A stretch of 64,000 nt of DNA. It comes from Bacteroidota bacterium. GTDB lineage: Bacteria; Bacteroidota; Bacteroidia; B-17B0; Aurantibacillaceae. Location: positions 1 through 64,000 of the forward strand of contig JAFDYB010000047.1 of assembly GCA_018267655.1 (NCBI GenBank), in the 5' to 3' direction. Below, piece after piece: positions 24,889 to 33,722 of this stretch (positions within the stretch are counted from its first letter, which is position 1; each line of letters starts with the position of its first letter). The notes beneath the pieces are model-generated. The model was not told where the DNA came from. It worked only from the letters and a program-made list of their open reading frames with translations, and searched no databases. The translations under genes were made by a program, and so were the position numbers.

Positions 24889-25647
24889 TTATAAATTTTC
24901 ATTTAATAAATCAAAAGGGCTACTCTTAGTCTTTTTAACTTTAAACAATCCATCTTCAATTAATTTATAATATTTTTCATCGTTAAATAATTGTTTGTTT
25001 TTCGCAATTAATTTATCCATTGTTTCATCACTAGGAGTGTAAGCATCGATTAAACCTTTCACAAAACGTTTCACCTTTTCCATTCTTTGATAAATTTCTT
25101 TATATGTATCTTTAGTCATAGCTTGAGGAGATTGAACCTGCTCATTGTAATCAACATAAAAACCAATCTGCCTTATTAAATCTGCATTCTTAAAAAAGAT
25201 CATTTCTGTTTTTAATAACGCTAATTTCCTTAAAAAGTAATACTTTAATGGTAGGGGCAAATCATCTTGTCCAACAAATAACTTCATGTGTTCCTGAATT
25301 AATTCAGGGTTTTGTTTTACTTTTTTAAGCCATTTAATTAAATCATCACCAAAAATACCAATCGAAAACATAAAGTAGGCAATAAAAAAACGAATACGAT
25401 GATTACTAAATATTGTATCAATTCCTTTCACACTTCGAAATTGATATCCCTGAGAATCCATAAATACAATAATTGATTTTATTGATTCTTCAATACTAAT
25501 TAACAGGTGTGACGTTGCCGCACCGTATTGTTCAGCAGTCGATAAAGTATCCGCTATTTTCCATTGTTCAGCAGCATTACCTTGTAAGAACTCAAAATAC
25601 TTAGAGCACTCTTCTTGCGTTAATGTTTGTAGAGGTTTTGATGCCAT
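24889..25647 (-). CDS. AbiV-family abortive infection protein
   Basis: 252 residues, all-alpha. The N-terminal part shows the AbiV pattern: NAAEQWKIADTLSTAEQYG, ATSHLLISIEESIKSIIVF, and further on NHRIRF. Such proteins of lactococcal AbiV type arrest phage protein synthesis, probably through a HEPN-like helical core; no separate Rx4-6H motif is obvious. It lies inside the defence operon, 14 nt after mrr and 13 nt before darT. Family call rests on the EE-containing helix and His/Arg pattern. Confidence 0.72.
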   Translation of the reverse strand: MASKPLQTLTQEECSKYFEFLQGNAAEQWKIADTLSTAEQYGAATSHLLISIEESIKSIIVFMDSQGYQFRSVKGIDTIFSNHRIRFFIAYFMFSIGIFGDDLIKWLKKVKQNPELIQEHMKLFVGQDDLPLPLKYYFLRKLALLKTEMIFFKNADLIRQIGFYVDYNEQVQSPQAMTKDTYKEIYQRMEKVKRFVKGLIDAYTPSDETMDKLIAKNKQLFNDEKYYKLIEDGLFKVKKTKSSPFDLLNENL

Positions 25648-25661
25648 GGTTTTAATTCATG

Positions 25662-26510
25662 CTACTTAAATTCTTCAAAAAATGTTGGATCGATATCAAA
25701 AACAGTCTTCGGTTTTAATCCCAATTCATATTTTTCGAATAATTCAACTAATTTTTCTCCGTCAACTAACTCAATTGGTGGAACTCCATCACGTATAGCC
25801 TCATTTCTAGCTTCTTTAGTAAATCTTCCAGTAGTTAAAATAATTCCTTTATCAGCCCGCCCTTGCATCGCCCCTCTAAAATTTCTAACAGGCTCTGAGC
25901 CTACTGATTCCTTATAGCGTTTACATTGAAACAACACTTTAAAGCTTACTAAATCATTTATTTCTAATAAGCCAATTCCATCAATTCCATTGTCCCCTGA
26001 CTTACCGGTAACTTGTACGTTTTGAAAACCGCACTCAGTCAATAAGCGTTTACATATGCGCTCAAATCCTGCTGGACTTAAACTTTGAATTATCGATAAT
26101 AAATTATGTGAATGTTCTTCTTCTTCAGTAGAAAATTCATCTTCAACAACTTTTGATGTTTTTCCTTTAGAGGTGTTTTCTTTATTAGAGAAACTAGACT
26201 GAACTGTTTTAAACAAATCCATCACATCTTTCTCACTTAAGTTAGCCCCCAAGCCTTTATCCGTTAATTTCCATGTGCCGCGTATCTTGGAATCAATATA
26301 GCCTGCCTTAGTTAAATATAACCTTGCCCACTGAATACGATTTCTAACTCGAGATTGACCACTATTAATTGTTTCTTCAACTTCAGCATCAGAAATTTTT
26401 AATTTATCAATAATAGAATCAATAACTTCGGAAGTAACACCAGCACCTCCCATATCCTTTAGTGTATTGAGTATTGGATTAATGTATATTAAAAACTGTG
26501 GTCCTTTCAT
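25662..26510 (-). CDS. mrr: Mrr-family restriction endonuclease
   Basis: 282 residues. N-terminal winged-helix Mrr_N domain (about 1-90, with QSRVRNRIQWARLYLTKAGY), an acidic linker, and a C-terminal PD-(D/E)xK nuclease domain: FERICKRLL with Glu150, DNGIDGIG with Asp177, and FQCKRYK with Gln195 and Lys197. Catalytic residues are intact. Mrr enzymes are type IV restriction enzymes that cut DNA carrying modified bases. Next to an Nmad2-like gene this suggests action on modified phage DNA. Spacing of 10-14 nt to its operon neighbours. Confidence 0.9.
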   Translation of the reverse strand: MKGPQFLIYINPILNTLKDMGGAGVTSEVIDSIIDKLKISDAEVEETINSGQSRVRNRIQWARLYLTKAGYIDSKIRGTWKLTDKGLGANLSEKDVMDLFKTVQSSFSNKENTSKGKTSKVVEDEFSTEEEEHSHNLLSIIQSLSPAGFERICKRLLTECGFQNVQVTGKSGDNGIDGIGLLEINDLVSFKVLFQCKRYKESVGSEPVRNFRGAMQGRADKGIILTTGRFTKEARNEAIRDGVPPIELVDGEKLVELFEKYELGLKPKTVFDIDPTFFEEFK

Positions 26511-26520
26511 AATTATTAAT

Positions 26521-27198
26521 TTAGCATTTATGAGGAATTAGTTCGTCTTCTATTGCCTCCTTTTTTCGACAATTAGCAGAGTGGTTTGTGTTACCTTTTG
26601 CAAACGTTTGTTCCAACAAAAATGGAACTCCTTTATGCTTATTTAGATAATTTTTTGTCCTACTATTTGTCTCAATCCATTCAATAAAAGTGTTTGCATA
26701 TTTTGAATTCGATCTTGATTTATGACCTTGTCCTTGCTTGACAATTTCTAGTAATTCTATCGGCAATTCTATCGGTTGGTCACCAAAATAAAAAAAGTAT
26801 TCCGAAAGAAGTACATTTTTTCCATTTGTGTCGGTTGAGTAATTTCCCGCTGCATGCACTCCTTTTCGTTGAATTAATTTTCCTTTTTCATAAAAATAAA
26901 TACAGTCACCCGCTCTTCTTCTCAGATCTTTATTAGAGAGCTCCGGAATTTTATTTGGATACTTTATTTTGCATAGATTGTCATATTCTTTTAATGTTTT
27001 AACATCAGTTATCTTCATAGCATAAACAACCTTGTTTTGCATGCCATATTTTTTTGATCCTGTACCAACTACCCAATCACCAATTTTTGCGTTACGCCTT
27101 ATTACTGGCTTACATATGGCCAAAGTGCATACTCCCCAATAAGGATTAGGAGCAGCGCCATCATCAACCGGAATGCAATATGAGTATAGTGTTGCCAT
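26521..27198 (-). CDS. Nmad2-like protein (nucleotide modification associated domain)
   Basis: 225 residues, soluble. It begins LYSYCIPVDDGAAPNPYWG and CTLAICKPVIRRNAKIGDWV, then GTGSKKYGMQNKVVYAMKI, a layout I recognise from the Nmad2 family, predicted from comparative genomics to act with DNA base hypermodification or its recognition. The fold resembles EVE/PUA-type readers of modified bases. The C-terminal region has a Cys/Lys-rich tail. It lies directly beside the Mrr gene, 2 nt after the small membrane protein gene. The reader role is an inference. Confidence 0.65.
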   Translation of the reverse strand: MATLYSYCIPVDDGAAPNPYWGVCTLAICKPVIRRNAKIGDWVVGTGSKKYGMQNKVVYAMKITDVKTLKEYDNLCKIKYPNKIPELSNKDLRRRAGDCIYFYEKGKLIQRKGVHAAGNYSTDTNGKNVLLSEYFFYFGDQPIELPIELLEIVKQGQGHKSRSNSKYANTFIEWIETNSRTKNYLNKHKGVPFLLEQTFAKGNTNHSANCRKKEAIEDELIPHKC

Positions 27199-27200
27199 AA

Positions 27201-27638
27201 TTATTTATATAAATTAATCAAAACAAATAATACTAAAAGAATTATGCCTGAAATTAAAGTCCATATAGCAAAACTGTTTAATCTCTCGGCATTTGCTCTC
27301 ATTTTTTTCGCCTTTTTATCCTCACCATCCGTCAGTTGGTATGAATAAACAATAAGATGATTAATTAACTTAATTGATAGCTTATGCATAATTAAACTCA
27401 ACAAAATAGTTGTGGTTAACAATAGCCAAGATGTTGCTAAAACCCAAAGACACTTAATATTATTAAAATCAATAAAGTCTTTCAAAAATGTAATAGAAAT
27501 ACCCAGTGCTCCGGAAGAGATGTACAATATATTTTTATCAAGTGTAACTACACTCGAATCGTATGTTTTGTAGAGTTGCTCAAGATACTTTTCTGTTCTC
27601 TTGTCTTCATTGCTTTCTTCAACTAATTTCCCTTTCAT
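27201..27638 (-). CDS. Small membrane protein in the defence operon
   Basis: 145 residues. A soluble helical N-terminus (about 1-35, EDKRTEKYLEQLYKTYDSS) leads into three or four hydrophobic segments (about 37-55, 60-88 and 117-143), with a charged loop TDGEDKKAKKMRAN between. No known motif. The plan, a short cytosolic helix plus a compact membrane bundle, resembles SLATT/S-4TM-type proteins predicted to be pore-forming effectors in conflict systems, but I cannot assign it. It overlaps hsdR by 4 nt (ATGA type) and is 2 nt from the Nmad2 gene. Confidence 0.7.
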   Translation of the reverse strand: MKGKLVEESNEDKRTEKYLEQLYKTYDSSVVTLDKNILYISSGALGISITFLKDFIDFNNIKCLWVLATSWLLLTTTILLSLIMHKLSIKLINHLIVYSYQLTDGEDKKAKKMRANAERLNSFAIWTLISGIILLVLFVLINLYK

Positions 27639-30049
27639 TTTGAATTTGTTTTTGGTGGAATAGGACGAGGTGGAGGAATGAAGTAAACGAAATTATTCTT
27701 AAGTTCATTCATCACACTATCAAATTTTCCTTCAAATTTTTTATTCACAAAATCATAGGAACCGATTAATTTTTCATAAATCGGATTTCCAAATATTTCC
27801 TTCTCATCAACAACTCTCTTAGATGCAATATTTGAGGCAAAAACATCCTTAATCTTTTTAAGAATTACAATCTGATCATCTGAAAAATTGTATGTGTGAA
27901 TATATGACAAATAGTTTTTTTCAATTCGCTCCTTTGGAGTAGGGATTTTCTTTTTTCCTAACGCGTGTAAAAGAAAGTCCCATGCTGAACCTTCTGGAAA
28001 ATCATACATTTTTTGCAAATGCCCTTCGTCTAAAAAAGTATTAGGCTTACTAAGCCAATCGATGAGCTTAGCAACTTCATTGTCAGTAGGAATATAGTCA
28101 ACCTGACCTGCTTTAGCTTTTAATTCAGTCATTACAGGTTCCTCAGTCTTCCGCAATTCCTCTTCGAATATTCTCTTTGCTTCTTCAATTGGAATATTAT
28201 CAATAACAGAAATTGAATCTCCGTGAATTTCTACACGTTGAATTAAATTTGCAGGATCAGGATTGTCAATCAGAAAATATTCACCCTTAGGTTTTGGAGT
28301 TCCTGGTACTTTTGGTTTTTGATCTCCCGGTTTAACTATTTTCTTATTTTCTTTTAATGTCCCTTTTCCATTATCTTCCATTCTTCTGCATAACCCAACA
28401 AAATCTAATACAGTGAAACTGAACTTACCTGTTTTAGGATCAAGACGTGTACCTCGACCCACCATTTGAATATACTTTCCAACTGATTTTGTTAACGCAG
28501 CAAATGCAATAAAACGAACGCAAGGAATATCAACTCCTGTACTCAATATATCAACAGAGGTAACAATAAATGGTTTTTGATATGGTTTTTTAAACCAAGC
28601 TTTTAGTGTTTCGTTCAGCTCATTATTTTCTGAAATTACCGCTTCGGCATAGTATGGTTTGTCTGAATTATCATTCTCAAAAACCTTATTTACCGCTTTA
28701 GCCAACTCTATGCAGTGCGCTTGACTTACACCAAAAAGTATAACTTTTTCTCCGTATTGCGTATTCTTTTTAATTTCTTCAGCTATACGCAGACAGTTTT
28801 CTTCAGATATAAATTTGCGATTAAGTTGCTCTAGCTTTAATTTTTTTTCAGCACCTAATGAAATTTGATATTTCTCTTGTGGGTCTAAGACATGATCAAA
28901 GGAAATGCCATTATCTTCCGCTTCTTGGATGAGCGATGACAATAATTCTATTGGCTTGTAGGGAGCAAGGAAACCTTCGCTAATACCCTTTTCCATATCA
29001 AATTTAAAATCCGGCTCACCAGTCTCGCAACCAAATAATTTGTATGTATCTATTATTGCCAAATCTTCTTCGTCAACTTCTGTCCCTTCTTTTGGCGAGG
29101 CTATTCTTGGTGTTGCTGTTAAACCTACTCTCGGACAAAGAAAATGGTCAAAGATTAATTTCCTATTTACATTAATACTTCTATGACATTCGTCAACAAT
29201 AATTAAATCATAAAAATTTGAAGGCAAATCACTATGAATTAATTCTAAAGTATCAATTACAACAACGTGAATACTGGCATGTTTTCTAGACTTAAAATTT
29301 GAAGTTGTAATCCAACTGCTTGTATGTTCTCTGCTAATTAATGAAAATCCATCATCAACAGATTGCTTAGCCAACATACGCCTGTCTACTACAAACAAAA
29401 TACGTTTGCATAACCCACTTCCTAATAATGCTTTTACAAGTGCAACCGCTGTTCGGGTTTTACCTAACCCCGTTGCCATATGAACAAGCATTTTTTGTTT
29501 ACCTGCTTTGTAATTTTCAATAACAGTGCGAATACATTGTAATTGATAGTAACGTTCTTTTCCAATAGTTGGATCAAAACCACCGGCAATAGTTGTATCT
29601 ATAGTAATATCTTTATTGGAAGCAATTTTTTTCTGTTGCTCAATCTTGAGCTTCATCTCTTCCAAAGTCATGAAATTTGTTACTTGCTTAAATTCTCCCG
29701 CATCCAAACCTTTCCAAGCATTATCATAAAATAAAATACGTTCAGCACTACACGCATACAAAAAACGAGGTTTAAGCATTTGAGTAATAATAGTACGCAG
29801 TTTCAACAAGTCTTTATTTTCGTTATCAAGGTTGTTTTCAATAACAGCTAATACTTCTCCGTTTAAATCTTGTAAAACAATATCAGGACGAATATTCTTA
29901 AGATTCGGATAATCCTTTTTGAGATTTTCAGGAATGTCGTAAATCTGCTGGTATAATAATGTATCTTCTATCTTCCACCCATACTCATTAATTAGTTTAA
30001 GTATGATTGGTAAATCGGTAGAAGTTGCTTCGTTAATTTTCTTGCTCAT
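27635..30049 (-). CDS. hsdR: Type I restriction enzyme R subunit (HsdR) with altered nuclease motif
   Basis: 804 residues, shorter than most HsdR. The N-terminal nuclease region has NIRPDIVLQ (Asp56) and VLAVIENNLDN, where family members show ExK. Here Glu71 is followed by Asn72-Asn73, so the catalytic Lys is missing. The SF2 translocase is intact: Walker A ATGLGKT (192-198), DECH (286-289), GLTATPRIAS, and the C-terminal motif QMVGRGTRLDP. A helical C-terminal domain should bind the methylase. It overlaps the hsdMS gene by 17 nt. It may translocate but not cut. Confidence 0.92.
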   Translation of the reverse strand: MSKKINEATSTDLPIILKLINEYGWKIEDTLLYQQIYDIPENLKKDYPNLKNIRPDIVLQDLNGEVLAVIENNLDNENKDLLKLRTIITQMLKPRFLYACSAERILFYDNAWKGLDAGEFKQVTNFMTLEEMKLKIEQQKKIASNKDITIDTTIAGGFDPTIGKERYYQLQCIRTVIENYKAGKQKMLVHMATGLGKTRTAVALVKALLGSGLCKRILFVVDRRMLAKQSVDDGFSLISREHTSSWITTSNFKSRKHASIHVVVIDTLELIHSDLPSNFYDLIIVDECHRSINVNRKLIFDHFLCPRVGLTATPRIASPKEGTEVDEEDLAIIDTYKLFGCETGEPDFKFDMEKGISEGFLAPYKPIELLSSLIQEAEDNGISFDHVLDPQEKYQISLGAEKKLKLEQLNRKFISEENCLRIAEEIKKNTQYGEKVILFGVSQAHCIELAKAVNKVFENDNSDKPYYAEAVISENNELNETLKAWFKKPYQKPFIVTSVDILSTGVDIPCVRFIAFAALTKSVGKYIQMVGRGTRLDPKTGKFSFTVLDFVGLCRRMEDNGKGTLKENKKIVKPGDQKPKVPGTPKPKGEYFLIDNPDPANLIQRVEIHGDSISVIDNIPIEEAKRIFEEELRKTEEPVMTELKAKAGQVDYIPTDNEVAKLIDWLSKPNTFLDEGHLQKMYDFPEGSAWDFLLHALGKKKIPTPKERIEKNYLSYIHTYNFSDDQIVILKKIKDVFASNIASKRVVDEKEIFGNPIYEKLIGSYDFVNKKFEGKFDSVMNELKNNFVYFIPPPRPIPPKTNSK

Positions 30050-33000
30050 CTTCTACTAATATATTTTCAGGTTCTAAAAATTCAACTCCCCAAACATCTG
30101 CTAATATCTGGTTGATTTTCCTTTGAGCTTCGGTTTTCATTTTTACCAAGCCCTTCAAAACTTCCATTTGTGCATCTAACTCAGCGACAATTTGTTTTTG
30201 AATTTCTGGATCAAAATAATCAATAGATACTGCCCCCAATTCATCTGCATTAATGTTAGCCTGTCCACCTGCCGGTTTACAGGTTCTTTTGAAATACTCT
30301 CTGTATCTTTTTGTTGTGAATAGATATTTAAGAAAGAAAGGATTTAATGCTTCTTTTAATTTTAATCGGATTAAATAACCAGCCCAACTGCCCTCCATTT
30401 CAAAATCAACAACCGAAGATTTACCAACTAAATCAACACTGTTTGTTCTATTGAATATAAAATCACCGAACTCTAATAATCTCTCTTTACTTAATTTGTC
30501 ATCTGTGTATTTTAGATTATCTAAATGCCATCTACCTAGTGTATCAAGATTGTTCATTCTAAGAACTGGATATTTGCCTTCACTTTGAAGTTTTACGGAT
30601 AAACCGTATAAGCTATCTTTAATAAATGTGTTGAGAGTCCTTTTGTCTTGACTTTCCGGAATAGAAAAGTCAAAATTATTTTCAATTTTTTCCACCCCTT
30701 CAATAATCGCTCTTTGTTTTTCAATTTGGCTAACTATGACGTTTTGCTCGTCTAAAGTTGGCACAGGGATTTCAAACTCCAAAAAATCATCTTGGTGAAA
30801 CCTTTGTTGTGCTGCACCTGTTGGATTTTTTTCAATTATTTTATTTACAAATATTTTCGATTGAAGAACATAAGCAAGATATTTTATGTTTTCGTTAGAC
30901 TTGAAAACAGGAAAATCAGTACTTACAATTGAGTCAATTAAGCCGAAAGGAATAAAACCAATTGAACCTGTATGAAGACCTAATCTCGAGTATATCAGAT
31001 AATCCGAACCATCATCTATGATTTGATTTTGCCTTTTAGTTGCGATTTCTTCGCCTTTAACAATATCCCGTAATTTAACTTCACCTGTATTAGATACTGT
31101 TAGTTGCTTATATCTCTTTTCATCATCAATTTGAATAAAGTTATGATATTCTGTCAAAACATCTTTGAGTTTTACACTTGGATATTTCTGCTTAGACTTT
31201 AAAATCTCCTTAATCACATTCAACTCCTTATGTTTTGAAATAAGGTCGTTGTCTAAATTGCTTACATATTCTCGGGCAATGTCAGCTTCCAGTGCATTAC
31301 TTGGGTTGAGTTTCACCAAATAAGGCAAAATGTTTTCGGGTTTGCTATTCGTTAGTTTTTTATACACTTCTTCCACGGTGGTTGCACCGTTTGGTTGAAT
31401 GTGTTTGAGTGCATCTGTCCATTCTACAATTTGGCTGTCGCTAATGGTGCTTTTGTAGTTAGCAAGGTTAAACGAATAGGTGTGTGCCTTGTCAATGCGT
31501 TTGGCTATTTCGTTTTGTATGCGGTTTTCCAGCATTTGGTCAAAGGTTTTTAGTTCCATTGACTTGTCTGCTTCCGTAGCTTTTTTGGCTTTTATCTTTT
31601 TATCAAGGTCGGCTTCTTTTTTCTCTCTTTCAATTTTGCCTTTGGCTTCCATATCGGCACGGGTTTCCGTGCGGATTTTTTCTTTTATGCGTGGGTCAAG
31701 TGTTTTAATCCATTCCGCAGGAATACAAAATTGGTTTTTGCTTTCAGGCGGTTGTTTGCCGTGTTTCACATATTCGTGCCACAGCGTTAAACATTCAATG
31801 AGTTGATTTCCTTTTTGTTCCTTGCGGTTGGTTCCCATTGTATAACCATCGTTGGTTATTTTGTAAAACCACACCCATTGGGTGTTTTTATTTTTTTCTT
31901 GCGAGTTCTCATCAAAGGTTACTGAGTTTGCAGAAGCACCTTTTTCAAAAATGAGAATACTCGTTTTAGGACCTTGTCCGCTTTTGCTCACAAACAAACC
32001 TTGTGGCAGAGAAATAACGGCTTTCAGTTGTGCTTCGTCCAAGAGCATTTTACGCAATGCCTTTGCACTAAACTGGTCCCAAGTATGAAAACCTTCTGAA
32101 ACCACAACGGCACATTTTCCACCCGCTTTGAGTTGCTCAAACATCAGTTTCACAAACAAAATAGTGGTTTCCGATTCTTTGGAATATTCGCCCCAAACAT
32201 CAGGGTAACTTTCTTGGTCACGTTGTGCGCCAAAAGGCGGATTTGCCAAAATAACCGATTTGCTTTCGTGGTCGGTTACGGGTCTGTATTTCGCCAAACT
32301 GTCGCCTTGCTCAATGTTGGCAGGGTTTAAGCCACGCACATAAAAGTTGATAGCCGCCATTTTGCGAATCATTCCCAAGTATTCAATACCCGTTACACCG
32401 CTTCGGTAAAACTGTGTGGTTTGTTCAATGCTCGGAAAGTCTAATTGATTGGATTTAAAATATTCGTCAAACCAAGCCGACAATTCAGAATGTGATTTTT
32501 CTCCCGGCCATTCACGGTCGGGGTCAACTCTACGCATTACAAATTCAAAAGCATCAAACAAGAAACCACCCGTACCACAAGCAGGGTCAAAAATTATATC
32601 GTCAAAAGTCGGCTCTATCATAGCCGTCATAAATTGGCGAATGTGGTCAGGTGTTCGGAATAGTCCAACATCTTTTGTTCCGCCAGTTTCACTCAAAGCC
32701 GATTCAATGGCATCACCCAAAAGGTCGGTTTTCAAAAGTCTTGTTTCTTCAATGTCGTTGGCAACTATGCTGATTACTTCGCCAAGGTTTCCGCTGTTTA
32801 CATTGTTGGTGAAATTAGAATTACTGAAAACTTCTTCTATCAAAACCAATTGGTCTTGCACTTTTTGGGGCAAGTTTCCTTCAAACACTTGTCTTGCACT
32901 AATTAAAATGCTTGAATAGAAAGGAAAAAAGTTGTCGTTGAGTTCTGATAAAATTTGGTCGTTAGAAACTGTTGGCAAATAAGAGAACAAACGATTTTCG

Positions 33001-33248
33001 TTTGTTTCTTCAGGTGCGTCAGCACCTTTCTTTGGATTTTTCCATTTGTAGTCAGCTGAAAAGAGTTTGCGTAAAGGCTTAAATTCTTCGTCTTGTTTGA
33101 TTTTAGTTTCAAAAATCCGAAGCAATAAAAGTTCAATAATATACTCCACTCGTTGAACAGGCGTACCTGCTGGTCGTAGCTTATTATGAAGCTTTTTTAA
33201 AGCATTGTTTGTTTTATTGTCTGCGTAATGTACTGTCGAACGTCCCAT
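30033..33248 (-). CDS. Fused type I methyltransferase and specificity subunit (HsdM-HsdS)
   Basis: 1071 residues combining two usually separate subunits. The N-terminal HsdM part has the AdoMet motif FDPACGTGGF (220-229) and catalytic ANPPFG (335-340), typical of N6-adenine methylation. A Lys/Glu-rich linker follows. The C-terminal S part has two target-recognition domains, each ended by a conserved coiled-coil spacer (TLDEQNVIVSQIEKQRAI, and PEIQKQIVAELDAQM). Two domains predict a bipartite recognition sequence. First gene of the eight-gene operon. The central 31.3-33.1 kb looks more GC-rich than its surroundings, which suggests import of this gene segment. Confidence 0.92.
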   Translation of the reverse strand: MGRSTVHYADNKTNNALKKLHNKLRPAGTPVQRVEYIIELLLLRIFETKIKQDEEFKPLRKLFSADYKWKNPKKGADAPEETNENRLFSYLPTVSNDQILSELNDNFFPFYSSILISARQVFEGNLPQKVQDQLVLIEEVFSNSNFTNNVNSGNLGEVISIVANDIEETRLLKTDLLGDAIESALSETGGTKDVGLFRTPDHIRQFMTAMIEPTFDDIIFDPACGTGGFLFDAFEFVMRRVDPDREWPGEKSHSELSAWFDEYFKSNQLDFPSIEQTTQFYRSGVTGIEYLGMIRKMAAINFYVRGLNPANIEQGDSLAKYRPVTDHESKSVILANPPFGAQRDQESYPDVWGEYSKESETTILFVKLMFEQLKAGGKCAVVVSEGFHTWDQFSAKALRKMLLDEAQLKAVISLPQGLFVSKSGQGPKTSILIFEKGASANSVTFDENSQEKNKNTQWVWFYKITNDGYTMGTNRKEQKGNQLIECLTLWHEYVKHGKQPPESKNQFCIPAEWIKTLDPRIKEKIRTETRADMEAKGKIEREKKEADLDKKIKAKKATEADKSMELKTFDQMLENRIQNEIAKRIDKAHTYSFNLANYKSTISDSQIVEWTDALKHIQPNGATTVEEVYKKLTNSKPENILPYLVKLNPSNALEADIAREYVSNLDNDLISKHKELNVIKEILKSKQKYPSVKLKDVLTEYHNFIQIDDEKRYKQLTVSNTGEVKLRDIVKGEEIATKRQNQIIDDGSDYLIYSRLGLHTGSIGFIPFGLIDSIVSTDFPVFKSNENIKYLAYVLQSKIFVNKIIEKNPTGAAQQRFHQDDFLEFEIPVPTLDEQNVIVSQIEKQRAIIEGVEKIENNFDFSIPESQDKRTLNTFIKDSLYGLSVKLQSEGKYPVLRMNNLDTLGRWHLDNLKYTDDKLSKERLLEFGDFIFNRTNSVDLVGKSSVVDFEMEGSWAGYLIRLKLKEALNPFFLKYLFTTKRYREYFKRTCKPAGGQANINADELGAVSIDYFDPEIQKQIVAELDAQMEVLKGLVKMKTEAQRKINQILADVWGVEFLEPENILVEDEQEN

Positions 33249-33318
33249 ACTTTCCTAATAATTTTTGTACTATTTAACTAATCTGAAATACTAACGAAAA
33301 GTACGAATTTTTTCTTCC

Positions 33319-33352
33319 TGATAATCAGATAATTCAAACTTGTTGATAATCA
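33319..33352. promoter_or_regulatory. Paired palindromes upstream of the defence operon
   Basis: TGATAATCA occurs at 33319-33327 and 33344-33352, 25 bp apart start to start, about 70-105 bp upstream of the hsdMS start and ahead of the rightward small genes. Palindromes of this size spaced two to three helical turns apart are typical operator arrangements. No regulator is identified. Confidence 0.4.
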
Positions 33353-33495
33353 ATATTTGCTGAAAGTTACTTGACAGGTTCCCTCAGAGGGTAGAATTAA
33401 AAAGATTGAAAAAAACAAAAAATATAACTCCATTTCACTCCTTTTAAGGAAAAAACAGAAAACTCGCTCCCAAACCGGGAAAGTGCCCAAAACCA

Positions 33496-33551
33496 CCACC
33501 GTTACTTTGCTTCTGTAAAACGTCAAAACATAAAAACAGTTAGCAATGGCA
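33496..33551 (+). repeat. Leader repeat, copy 1
   Basis: CCACCGTTACTTTG, a short variable gap, then TAAAACGTCAAAACATAAAA and ACAGTTAGCAATGGCAG. The same arrangement recurs at 33659-33722 with only small changes. Each copy ends at the ATGGCAG start of a small gene, so the repeat is a shared promoter or leader, duplicated in tandem. Confidence 0.75.
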
Positions 33552-33713
33552 GCAAGAGCAACGGGCAAATCAAGTGGGATTATCATCAGAAAGAAAAACA
33601 TTGAAAAAGATGAAAAAACATTGAAAGAGTTTTTTCAAACCGACAAAGTGTCCATAACAACCACCGTTACTTTGAAGAGTGAAAGTAAAACGTCAAAACA
33701 TAAAAACAGATAA
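33546..33713 (+). CDS. Small basic protein (55 aa) behind a duplicated leader
   Basis: ATG to TAA, beginning MAARATGKSSGIIIRKKN. Lys/Thr-rich, no membrane segment. Its last third is translated from the second copy of the leader repeat (33659-33713), and its stop lies 2 nt before the next ATG. This may be a real short gene, or a truncated gene kept after a recombination between the two repeats. Function unknown. Confidence 0.5.
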   Translation: MAARATGKSSGIIIRKKNIEKDEKTLKEFFQTDKVSITTTVTLKSESKTSKHKNR

Positions 33714-33722
33714 CAATGGCAG
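33659..33722 (+). repeat. Leader repeat, copy 2
   Basis: Second copy of the leader block at 33496, ending at the ATGGCAG start at 33716. It differs mainly in the spacer between TTTG and TAAAACG (10 rather than about 5-6 nt). Confidence 0.75.

Noticed and set aside
31480..32919. Plus-strand frames inside hsdMS
   Set aside because: Antisense to conserved methylase motifs. Their presence reflects the higher GC of this segment.
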